This document shows, piece after piece, positions 54,731 to 64,000 of a stretch of DNA of 64,000 nt. The notes beneath the pieces are model-generated. The model ran no database searches. It was not told the origin of the DNA and worked only from the letters and a program-made list of their open reading frames with translations. The position numbers were made by a program, and so were the translations under genes. The stretch lies in assembly GCF_021018805.1 (NCBI RefSeq), contig NC_086266.1, forward strand, positions 8,060,001 to 8,124,000. Reading direction: 5' to 3'. This stretch comes from Prinia subflava. Lineage: Eukaryota > Chordata > Aves > Passeriformes > Cisticolidae. The number at the start of each line of letters is the position of its first letter. Position 1 is the stretch's first letter.

Positions 54731-54988
54731 GTCGGTGGGGTTTTGTTCTGTGGTACATTCTGGAGTCAGGGTTTCCACGCCAGGAGCTTCTGGATGAAGC
54801 TGTAAGGAAGGCAACAAGGCAACCCCTGTGATAAGCAGTGGGCTCCTCGTACATCACAGCTCCTGCACACCCAAAAATACCCACAGCGCACACCCAGGCA
54901 CCGGGGCAGGCCCCCAGCACTGCCACACACACACACAAACAGCACACACAACTAAAACTGGCCGTGTCCCTGTGCCCCTGTGGCTCGG

Positions 54989-56548
54989 GGAGGCACAAAC
55001 ACACCCACACTGCCCCCTGCACACACACACACTGCCCCCTGCACACACACACACTGCCCCCTGCACACACTCACACACTGCCCCTGCACACACACACACT
55101 GCCCCTGCACACACACACACTGCCCCCTGCACACACATACTGCCCCCTGCACACACACACACTGCCCCCTGCACACACACCCACACTGCCCCCTGCACAC
55201 ACACACACACACTGCCCCTGCACACACAGACACACACACACACTGCCCCTGCACACACACACACTGCCCCTGCACACACACCCACACTGCCCCCTGCACA
55301 CACACACACTGCCCCCTGCACACACACACACACACTGCCCCTGCACACACATACTGCCCCCTGCACACACACACACTGCCCCCTGCACACACACCCACAC
55401 TGCCCCCTGCACACACACACACACACTGCCCCTGCACACACAGACACACACACACACTGCCCCCTGCACACACATACTGCCCCCTGCACACACACACACT
55501 GCCCCCTGCACACACACCCACACTGCCCCCTGCACACACACACACACACTGCCCCTGCACACACACACACTGCCCCTGCACACACACACACTGCCCCCTG
55601 CACACACACCCACACTGCCCCCTGCACACACACACACACACTGCCCCTGCACACACAGACACACACACACACTGCCCCCTGCACACACACACACACACAC
55701 ACTGCCCCTGCACACACACACACTGCCCCCTGCACACACACACACTGCCCCCTGCACACACACACACACACTGCCCCTGCACACACACACACACTGCCCC
55801 TGCACACACACACACACTGCCCCTGCACACACACACACTGCCCCTGCACACACACACACACTGCCCCCTGCACACACACACACACTGCCCCCTGCACACA
55901 CACACACACTACCACCTGCACACACACACACACACACTGCCCCTGCACACACACACACACACACTGCCCCTGCACACACACACACTGCCCCCTGCACACA
56001 CACACACACTGCCCCTGCACACACACACACACTGCCCCCTGCACACACACACACACTGCCCCCTGCACACACACACACTGCCCCCTGCACACACACACAC
56101 TGCCCCCTGCACACACACACACTGCCCCCTGCACACACACACACACACTACCACCTGCACACACACACACACTGCCCCTGCACACACACACACACACTGC
56201 CCCTGCACACACACACACTGCCCCCTGCACACACACACACACACTGCCCCTGCACACACACACACTGCCCCTGCACACACACACACACTGCCCCCTGCAC
56301 ACACACACACTGCCCCTGCACACACACACACACACACTGCCCCTGCACACACACACACACACTGCCCCTGCACACACACACACACACTGCCCCCTGCACA
56401 CACACACACACTGCCCCCTGCACACACACACACACACACTGCCACCTGCACACACACACACACTGCCCCTGCACACACACACACACACACTGCCCCCTGC
56501 ACACACACACACTGCCCCCTGCACACACACCCACACTACCACCTGCAC
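54989..56548. repeat. CA-rich minisatellite, about 1.55 kb
   Basis: Some 65-70 units of (CA)n followed by CTGCCCCCTG or CTGCCCCTG, with unit length 20-30 depending on the CA run. Variants such as CACAGACAC, CACATAC, CACCCACAC and CTACCACCTG recur in the same order, showing block duplication. Open frames of over 500 codons on both strands derive from it and are not genes. Confidence 0.97.
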
Positions 56549-56607
56549 ACCCCAAACCCTGAGCACTCTCCTGGCAGGAACTCCAGCTCAGCCCCACACA
56601 TCCTGTC

Positions 56608-56870
56608 ACAGAATCAGACACTGGGTAGGGTTGGAATGGACCTCAAAGATCACCCAGTTCCACCTCTGCAGTGGCAGGGACACCTTTCAATGTCCCACGT
56701 TGCTCCAGCCTGGCCTTGGACACTTCCAGGGATGGTGCAGCCACAGCTTCTCCAAACCTCAGGGCTTCCCCACCCTCACAGGGGACAATTTCTCCCTAGT
56801 ATCCAACCTAAAGCTGGTTCCTCTCAGTTTAAAGCTATGTACCTGCTACCACACATCTTTCCTCACACTT
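56608..56870 (-). mobile_element. CR1 LINE 3'-end fragment (antisense)
   Basis: 'gggttggaatggacctcaaa', 'gttgctccagcctggccttg', 'tctccctagtatccaaccta'. Confidence 0.88.
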
Positions 56871-57044
56871 TGGTGATTTTAACACAAGCTGAAGATGCTC
56901 TCATTAAAACCCTTGCTGAGCAGCACTCAGCAGTGAGCTGAGCACTCAGGATGTGCCCAACAGCTCTCCATAAGGAATCTGAGCTCAGCCATGTCCCCAC
57001 CTCAATGCCACTGCCTTCCCAGGGGCTCCCAGCCTTTGCTTCCC

Positions 57045-57150
57045 AGGATCAGGGAATCGTTCAGGCTGGAGGGAACCTCCGGAGGTCTCCAGTCCAAACC
57101 CTTGCTCAGAAGAGCTTAGCAAAGACCCTCAGGGCTTCATCCAGGCACTG
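57045..57150 (-). mobile_element. CR1 LINE fragment, old copy (antisense)
   Basis: 'gggaatcgttcaggctggag' and 'ggtctccagtccaaaccctt' match a different CR1 tail from that of the next copy. Confidence 0.7.
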
Positions 57151-57189
57151 CTGAGTTCAGCTTTTCTGGGGAGCCTGAAGGTGATTTCT

Positions 57190-57428
57190 ACAGAATCATG
57201 GAATCACTGAGGTCAGAAAAGCCCTCTTAGGTCACCAAGTCCAACATTCCCCAGCTCAGCCAGCCCCACCACTCACCATGTCCCCAAGTGCCACATCCAC
57301 ACCTTTTTCCAACATTTCCAATGATTGTGACTCCACCACTGTCCTGAGCAGTCTGTGCCAGGGCTGGAAAACTTTGGTGAAGAATTTGTTGTTAACACCC
57401 AATCTAAACCTTAAACCCAGTCTGAACT
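57190..57428 (-). mobile_element. CR1 LINE fragment (antisense), abutting a pentamer array
   Basis: 'gaatcatggaatcactgagg', 'gtccccaagtgccacatcca' and 'cagtctgtgccagggctgga'. Its upstream end runs straight into the CTCCT array at 57430. Confidence 0.85.
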
Positions 57429-57429
57429 T

Positions 57430-58020
57430 CCTCTCCTCTCCTCTCCTCTCCTCTCCTCTCCTCTCCTCTCCTCTCCTCTCCTCTCCTCTCCTCTCCTCTC
57501 CTCTCCTCTCCTCTCCTCTCCTCTCCTCTCCTCTCCTCTCCTCTCCTCTCCTCTCCTCTCCTCTCCTCTCCTCTCCTCTCCTCTCCTCTCCTCTCCTCGA
57601 ATCTCCTCTCCTCGAATCTCCTCTCCTCGAATCTCCTCTCCTCGAATCTCCTCTCCTCTCCTCTCCTCTCCTCTCCTCTCCTCTCCTCTCCTCGAATCTC
57701 CTCTCCTCTCCTCGAATCTCCTCTCCTCGAATCTCCTCTCCTCTCCTCTCCTCTCCTCTCCTCTCCTCTCCTCTCCTCTCCTCTCCTCTCCTCTCCTCTC
57801 CTCTCCTCTCCTCTCCTCTCCTCTCCTCTCCTCTCCTCTCCTCTCCTCTCCTCTCCTCTCCTCTCCTCTCCTCTCCTCTCCTCTCCTCTCCTCTCCTCTC
57901 CTCTCCTCTCCTCTCCTCTCCTCTCCTCTCCTCTCCTCTCCTCTCCTCTCCTCTCCTCTCCTCTCCTCTCCTCTCCTCTCCTCTCCTCTCCTCTCCTCTC
58001 CTCTCCTCTCCTCTCCTCTC
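57430..58020. repeat. (CTCCT)n pentamer array with GAATC interruptions
   Basis: About 590 bases, some 118 units. A single variant, TCGAATCTCCTCTCC, recurs seven times between 57597 and 57730 and nowhere else. The frames read LLSSP or RGEER. Confidence 0.97.
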
Positions 58021-59630
58021 CAGTTGCAGACTTTTGATGGGAAGCTTTAGGCACATTTTCCTGCTTGGTGGCCCAGGCCACCATTTAACTCCACACCTCT
58101 TACCAGTCCCAGGAACAGAAGAAAAGAGGAAGAAAGAAGAAAAATATAATCTCCCCATGCCTAAGGAAAACAAAAACAGGGGAAAGAAAGAGAAAACACA
58201 AGTGAGGAGAGAAAAGCTTATTTTGTCTATTGAAAAGATTCTGTTTAATAAAAAATTGATGGTATTTTAGTGTCTGTTCCCCTTAAAATTATTCCCATCC
58301 CTCTGCTTTTCATCTCACTTGGCTCCTTTCAATCAAGAGTTTCCTGGGATCCACCAGAGGCCCCTGCATGTCACCCCTTTTGAAGGGGGAGAGAAGGGTT
58401 TGTCCTAAATAAATAACAAATAAACTAAATTCTTTCTTCATTTTGTTTCTATAAGGAATAATGCAAAGGGTTTCAAAGGAGAGGGAGCAAAGAGAACAAA
58501 GAGTCCCAGCTCCATCCTGGGAGCACAGATACAAAAATCCCCCAGGTCAGCCCCTGGCTTCTCTGGGCAGCCCGGGCCAGGGGCTCCCCACCCTCGCAGG
58601 GAGGAATTTCTTCTCCAGCTCAAGATCATGTTCTCCTGACTGGTTCCAGCTCTCATCCTCAGCCCAGCAGGTGCAGGTTTGTTTTGGCCCCCAGATGTCC
58701 CAGATTTTTAAGGAAGAGAAATCCTGGGGAAAGTAAGGAATGCAGACACCTGTCCAGGCCATCCAGGCAGTCCATGGCAAAGGGAAGCACTGGGCCCACA
58801 TCCCCCCAGTCCTGTTCCAACCTGCTTTGTCCAAGTGAGCCAGCTCATTCATCAGGATCAGATAAACCCCCTGTGGCCTCCAAGATCTGGTTCTACAAAT
58901 TGATTTCTGCAGCTGTGCCACCCTCTTGTCAACATCTCGTGTCTTGTTCTTGCCCTGCTGGATCAGCCAATCCCTGGGGAAGTCCTGGCTGCTTTCACTG
59001 GAGCTCCACAGGGTGAGAGTGGAGAAGAGCACAACCCAACAGCTTTTCAGCCAGGCCTCACCTTGCCCTGTGCCCTGTGATTTATTTAAAAGCAGCTTGG
59101 GAAATATCTTTAGCAAACACCTGTCCCCAAACTGCACCTCTCAGCCATTCAGCTGAAAGATGCTGCAGCCCATGAATGCCATCCTGCCCTTAAAAATTTA
59201 ATCACAACTCTCAGAAAACAGGAGCTCAGAGAACTGAAAGAAAAGTCACCAGCCCCAGTTAATTCCTTAGCAAGGTCCCAGTGCTGTCCTTGGGATGTTC
59301 CCTTGGATGTTCTTCTCTATACCAACAGCATCCCTGAAATGCCAAAGGACGGGATGAAGGGATTTAACAGAGCATGGAGCACTGCAGGAAGTGTCCCTTG
59401 CTCTGAGACTGCTCTGCTGGGGACATCTCCTGGCTCCAGACAGCTCAGCCTGGCTTTATTGGGATGTCAGGGTGTGAAGGGACCCCAGGTCAATTTTGAG
59501 ACTCGCTGGGGCACCCCAGGAGGGTGAAAAGCTGATGTTTGTGAGGGAGCTCTTGGCTGGGAACCAAGATGTGGCAACCTGCTGATTCCATGTGAGGGCA
59601 AGGGCAGAGGGAGCTGTTGGACTGGGGTTG
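58021..59630. other. Intergenic, mostly unique
   Basis: A short antisense CR1 scrap lies at 58550-58625 ('cagcccgggccaggggctcc', 'gaggaatttcttctccagct'). The minus strand is open for 196 codons at 58547-59137, with a hydrophobic stretch near its start; I do not recognise the peptide. Confidence 0.4.
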
Positions 59631-59631
59631 G

Positions 59632-60190
59632 TCATGGAATCCGGGAATCATGGAATGCTTTGGATTGGAAGGGACTTCAAAGCTCATCCAGTGCCCCCCC
59701 TGCCATGGCAGGGACACTTCCCACTGTCCCAGGCTGCTCCAAGCCCCAGTGTCCAGCCTGGCCTTGGGCACTGCCAGGGATCCAGGGGCAGCCACAGCTG
59801 CTCTGGGCACCCTGTGCCAGGGCCTGCCCACCCTCACAGGGAACAATTCCTGCCCAGTCTCCCATCCATCCCTGGCCTCTGGCAGTGGAAGCCATTCCGT
59901 GTGTCCTGTCTCTCCATCCCTTGTCCCCAGTCCCTCACCAGCACTTCTGGAGCCCCTTTAGATACCAGAAGGGACTCTGAGCTCTCCCAGAACCAGGCTG
60001 AACAATCCCAGCTCTCCCAGCCTTTGCCCACGGCAGAGCTGCTCCAGCCCTGGACTCTCTCCAGCAGCTCCACGTCCTCCCTGTGCTGGCCCCCAGGGCT
60101 GGGGCAGCTCTGCAGGTGGGGTCTCACCTGCGTGGACACCCTGGGATCCCTGGGAGGAGCAGCCCCAGCACTGGAACTCTTGTGCTGGTA
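59632..60190 (-). mobile_element. CR1 LINE fragment, longest antisense copy
   Basis: The 3' tail ('ggattggaagggacttcaaa', 'ccatggcagggacacttccc') continues into more upstream CR1 sequence ('ctccagcagctccacgtcct', 'ggcagctctgcaggtggggt'), about 560 bases in all. It keeps more of the element than the other copies. Confidence 0.82.
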
Positions 60191-60499
60191 AAGTTCAACC
60201 ACAGTGACCCGAGCTCTGAACTTCAAGCCTCTCCCCTCGCCTCGCTGGCACCTCCCAGGCTGGCACTCAGACCTTGGGATGCAACCAGAGCAGGCTCCAA
60301 GGCAAGGTCTGGACCATTCCAGAAGGAAGAAATGGCTGGGAAGGGCTTTGCAGCTGCTCTGGGGGCAGAGGCAGGGAAGGGCTGAGGGAAGAGGCCCGGA
60401 GAGAGGGCGGTGCTGGAGGGCAGGGCCGGTTCTCTGCACCAAAAGGCAGAGCTGCAGGCTGAGCCCAACTGCACCGAGTGCTGGCAGCGTGTCAGCCCT

Positions 60500-60960
60500 G
60501 CAGAAAATCAGCAGAGGTTAAGATCATGTTAATTTGTACACACACAGGGGGATCAGGAGCACTGGAAGCAGGGCAGGGGGAGAGGGAGGCAGGAGGAAAA
60601 GGAGGAGGAGGGAGAAGACTTGCACACGAAAATGTTGGGTTTATGTGTGTGGGGGGGGTCCATTTCCAAAGCAAGAATACAAATGATCCCAACAAAGCCC
60701 AAGCTGTCCTGAAACCCTGTAGCCAATTAGTGCACATCAATAATTAATCAGCTCTCGCTATTGTGCAGCCCGGCCTGTGCTACCCCAGCCCCTGCCACAC
60801 TCACTCTTTCCCATCACAGACACACTGTTATGACACATAATGATATTGTCCATGAATAATTTAGAGCAGTTTTTCTCCTCTTCTCTCTCTGTCTCACTCT
60901 CTCCCTGTGCCCTTATTAGCAGAAAATGTGGAACAAATTCTGGGAGGAGGCGAGCAAGGA
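60500..60960. promoter_or_regulatory. Candidate conserved non-coding element
   Basis: Unique AT-leaning sequence with GCCAATTAGTGCACATCAAT, AATTAATCAGC, CATAATGATATTGTCCATGA and ATAATTTAGAG. CpG is low, and there are no splice-flanked open frames. Confidence 0.35.
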
Positions 60961-61111
60961 GCTCCTTCTGTGAGGCTGCCGGAGGAGCAGTCCTGTCCCT
61001 GCTTCCTCAGGCAGTGACCAGCACTCCAGCATGGGCTGGGCAACAGCTGACAGGGAAGCTGGGCTTGGAAAAGCCCATGGAAGCAAAGACTGAATCAACT
61101 TCAATGTCAGG

Positions 61112-61425
61112 GCTGAGCTGCACCTCCAGCCCCTCCAGGCTGGGCTGTGCCTGCATCCCCTCCAGGCTCAGCTTTACCTCCATCCCTCCCAGGCTGAGCT
61201 TTACCTCCATCCCTTCCAGGCTGAGCTTTACCTCCAACCCTACCAAGTTGAGCTTTACCTCCAACTCTACCAAGCTGAGCTTTATCTCCAACCCTTCCAG
61301 GCTGAGCTTTACCTCCAACCCTACCAAGTTGAGCTTTACCTCCAACTCTACCAAGCTGAGCTTTACCTCCATCCCTTCCAGGCTGAGCTTTACCTCCATC
61401 CCTCCCAGCTGGAACTCCAGCTCCA
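61112..61425. repeat. 27-bp minisatellite, about 11 copies
   Basis: The unit 'gctgagctttacctccatcc' plus 'cttccag' is 27 bases. Two variants, 'cttccag' and 'taccaag' ends, alternate. Because 27 is divisible by three, a 9-residue peptide repeat is open on both strands; I do not regard it as coding. Confidence 0.93.
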
Positions 61426-63820
61426 TTCCCATTAACCAAAGTGTGAACAATTACAACTGCCTGATCCTTGTGCTGATCCCTCCATGAGATCATGGGACAA
61501 GGCTGATGGAAGCACAGATCTCAAAACTGACAGTTTTTAGCCTAAATTGAGTCTAATTGGGGCAAACACTGAATTTGAACTGGTTTTCTGCTGGCTCCAC
61601 TCTCCTTCCAGTCCTGGCTTCCCATCAATCACTTTTGACCTCATGTCTGGCAGGCTCTGCTCTTCTCATCGGTGACTTCTGGACCTGTTGGCTGAAGTCA
61701 GGCTGTTGGGTGAGGGATCTCAGGGATTGTAATGTCCCTGTGGAATAAAGATGAATACAGAAGAGAGGGACTGAATCAGCACCTGTTTTGTGGGAACTGA
61801 AGAATAGAATTAGTGCAGGTCCTGGTTGTCCTTGCCATGGATGTCAAGGGAAGGATTAATTACCTCTATCAGTTATTCTTCTGAAATTTGCACAAGGATT
61901 TCTTCCAGCATTTCTGTCCCCAAAAGCAGAGATTGTTTGGCTAAAATGAACTGGAGGAAGAACATTTGTCCTGAACTCAAGAACTAGAGTGTAGGAAATT
62001 CAGTTACCCTCTGCCATGATTCACCTATGGTCAGTAATCCAAGCTTCCCACTCTGCCATTCTTACCTGAGTATTGATGCCTCTGTGGGCTCCAGTCCATT
62101 GCCCCATCCTGCACCCCTGGATCCAGCCTGGAATGCTGTTCTCCTTGGGAATGGAGCCTGGGAGTTGAGCTGCAGGGGTGTCTGTCCTGCTGGTCCTCCA
62201 AATTTTTCCACAGATGATGATCTGGTACCTTGAGGTCTTGAGTTTCCAGACCTAAACATTTTCTTTAGGAACTGACCTTGAGCTGTTTGAAGTGAAGATC
62301 CAGAGCCAGCCCATCCTTCTGGGAATAAGGCAGCCCTGAGGCTGGGGCCCTTCCGTGGGACCCCTGGCAGCACTTTGGGGAAGTTTGGTTTCCAAAGCCT
62401 GGAGAACTCAGGGTGCCCCCAGGACTCGAGGTGTCCCAGCAGTGCAGCCCAGGGGACAATCCTGCCCTGGGCCTGTGGCCACACTATTTTTGATGCCAAA
62501 ATCTCTCCTGTCACAACACCCAGATGGTCCCTGTGGTCCCTATGCCCCTGTTTGGTTTTATTTCCATGCTCCAACCTCACATCTGTTGTATCCATGGGGT
62601 TCCACCTCCTGGATTTGTGGTGCTGGAACAATCCCAGCAGTTCTGTCCCCCTCTCCACATCCCTAGCACGGCATCAAGGATCCTCCATCCTGTCCTGAGA
62701 TCATTACTATTGGCAAAATAATTGCAACACCAAAATGAGGACTAAAAGCCTCGTTTGCTCCCCTTTCATCCCGACTCTGCCTTCCTAATGTGGATTTTAA
62801 AGGGAACACGAAGAAGGGGAAGGAGTCCAACCCCTCTCCCTGTCTTCAGCAGGGCTTTACTGGCCTTTTTCACACTATAAAGCACCAACATTCTTTGAGT
62901 TCAGGGGGTTTTTGAAAGTTTCTTTCTGAAGCAATGACTGTCAAAGTTGGTTATTGATTGAGGCTAGGGGATCTGAGGGCTGCATGAGGAAAACTGACTG
63001 ATTATTCCACCCCTTCCTCTCCTCTTTCCCTTTCTTTCCTTTGCAGCAGGACTGGATTGATCGACCCTGTCTTCATTGTCTTCCCTTCTCCTTTTTTTCT
63101 CCTGGTTCCTACTGGGGATTCCTGATTAAACTATGGCAGGGCTCAATTGATCCTCTGCAACTCTCCCGCTCCTTGCAAGGGGAAAAACTGCCCAGCTGCA
63201 TAATTCGGAAAGCAAACACAGAGAGGAGAGGCGAGGGGGGGGGGGGGAAATCAATACAGCTACAACCGATCCTGCAGATAAATGAGAGGGAGGATCCCTG
63301 GCAGCAGCTCAGGGAAAGTTCAGTGACTCCACGATGGGCTCAAGAAGAGACAGAGCATCTCGGAGCCCCTTGGAGTGTGGCAGGAAGGGTGGGATCCCCT
63401 GGTTCCTTCAGCAAGCAGTGTGGTGGGAAGCTCAGGGCTGAGCAGGAGAGACCCTCTGCAGTGTCTGTGAGAAGGGAATAATTGTCCTTTTCCTCGTCTC
63501 CCTCCCCAAATTCCAGGGATCCTCCTTTCCAGCCCCAGCTGGGCTGGTTCTGTGGTGGGTTTCTTGCCACGCTGCCCTCTGTGAACCAGGGAAGTGGGAA
63601 ATGGAGTGGAAATGGGATTCTCTGCCTCTCCAGCCTTGCAGGGGAGCAGAATCTCAGTAACTCCCTGAATCCTGAGGAAAAGCAGGGCTGAGCCAGTGCC
63701 CCTGTCCTGCTCCTTGGGCCACTCATCCTGACTGCCCAGGAAGCAGCAGCCAAGCAGGTCTGTCCCAGAAAATCAGAATAGAAACCCAGCAGGAGCAGAG
63801 AAAAACAGCAAAACAAGTAA
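61426..63820. other. Intergenic unique sequence
   Basis: No gene or repeat recognised apart from a G12 run at about 63236-63247. Confidence 0.5.
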
Positions 63821-63831
63821 AACAGATAATA

Positions 63832-64000
63832 AAATCCTGGAATGGGCTGGGTTGGAAGGGACCTTAAAGCTCATCCCATCCCACTCCTGCCATGGACAGG
63901 GACACCTCCCACTCTCCTAGGCTGCTCCAAGCCCTGTCCAGCCTGGCCTTGGGCACTGCCAGGGGTCCAGGGGCAGCCACAGCTGCTCTGGGCACCCTGT
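63832..64000 (-). mobile_element. CR1 LINE 3'-end fragment (antisense), cut by window end
   Basis: 'gaatgggctgggttggaagg', 'ccatggacagggacacctcc' and 'gggcagccacagctgctctg' run to the last base. Confidence 0.9.

Noticed and set aside
54989..56548. CRISPR-like array (constant CTGCCCC blocks with variable spacing)
   Set aside because: The intervals are CA repeats, not unique spacers, and the genome is a vertebrate.
54838..56941. Open frames of 570-680 codons on both strands
   Set aside because: They read through the CA/CTGCCCC array. Period composition keeps every frame free of stops; amino acids are only His/Thr/Ala/Pro/Cys or Cys/Val/Gly/Ala.
57256..58270. 305-330-codon frames on both strands
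   Set aside because: Made by the CTCCT pentamer array; a five-base unit cannot generate stops here.
1..64000. tRNA or other structured RNA genes
   Set aside because: No stretch with A-box and B-box plus a cloverleaf was found by eye; a tRNAscan or Infernal run would be decisive.

Overview
The window is vertebrate nuclear DNA, almost certainly from a bird. Split genes with GT-AG introns, dozens of CR1 LINE 3'-end fragments, two solo LTRs, GC-rich tandem arrays and a 200-base run of N all fit an avian assembly. A neoavian, perhaps passerine, source is likely, but the species cannot be fixed from the sequence.

Layout. Three genes sit in the first 21 kb. (1) VAMP7, minus strand, runs off the left edge; three coding exons for the longin domain lie at 1347-3800, and its start region is a CpG island near 8.0-8.3 kb. 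(2) POLR1D (RPAC2, shared subunit of RNA polymerases I and III), plus strand, is complete in five exons at 8242-11305. It shares the CpG island with VAMP7 in head-to-head orientation. (3) An endothelin B-type receptor, minus strand, is complete in seven coding exons at 12595-17264 (449 codons). Its place beside VAMP7 and its sequence indicate EDNRB2, the third endothelin receptor, lost in placental mammals and kept in birds, where it controls melanoblast migration and plumage pattern. POLR1D and EDNRB2 converge tail to tail; their likely poly(A) signals are about 170 bases apart.

From about 21.2 kb to 64 kb I find no convincing protein-coding gene. This 43-kb stretch lies upstream of EDNRB2. 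It holds CR1 fragments in both orientations, two solo LTRs with target-site duplications (33086-33749 and 36577-37290), a set of large simple arrays (heptamer, tetramers, pentamer, CA-rich minisatellite, 27-bp minisatellite), and several AT-rich or CpG-rich islands of unique sequence that look like conserved regulatory elements. It is a natural place for EDNRB2 enhancers.

The most notable individual observations are a decayed duplicate of POLR1D exon 4 inside POLR1D intron 2 (same flanks and splice sites, 7-base deletion), a promoter-proximal G-rich hexamer array in POLR1D intron 1, a hexamer array filling half of a 178-base EDNRB2 intron, and an alanine in EDNRB2 TM2 where mammalian EDNRA and EDNRB carry an aspartate. 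Most long open frames in the window are by-products of tandem arrays, not genes.
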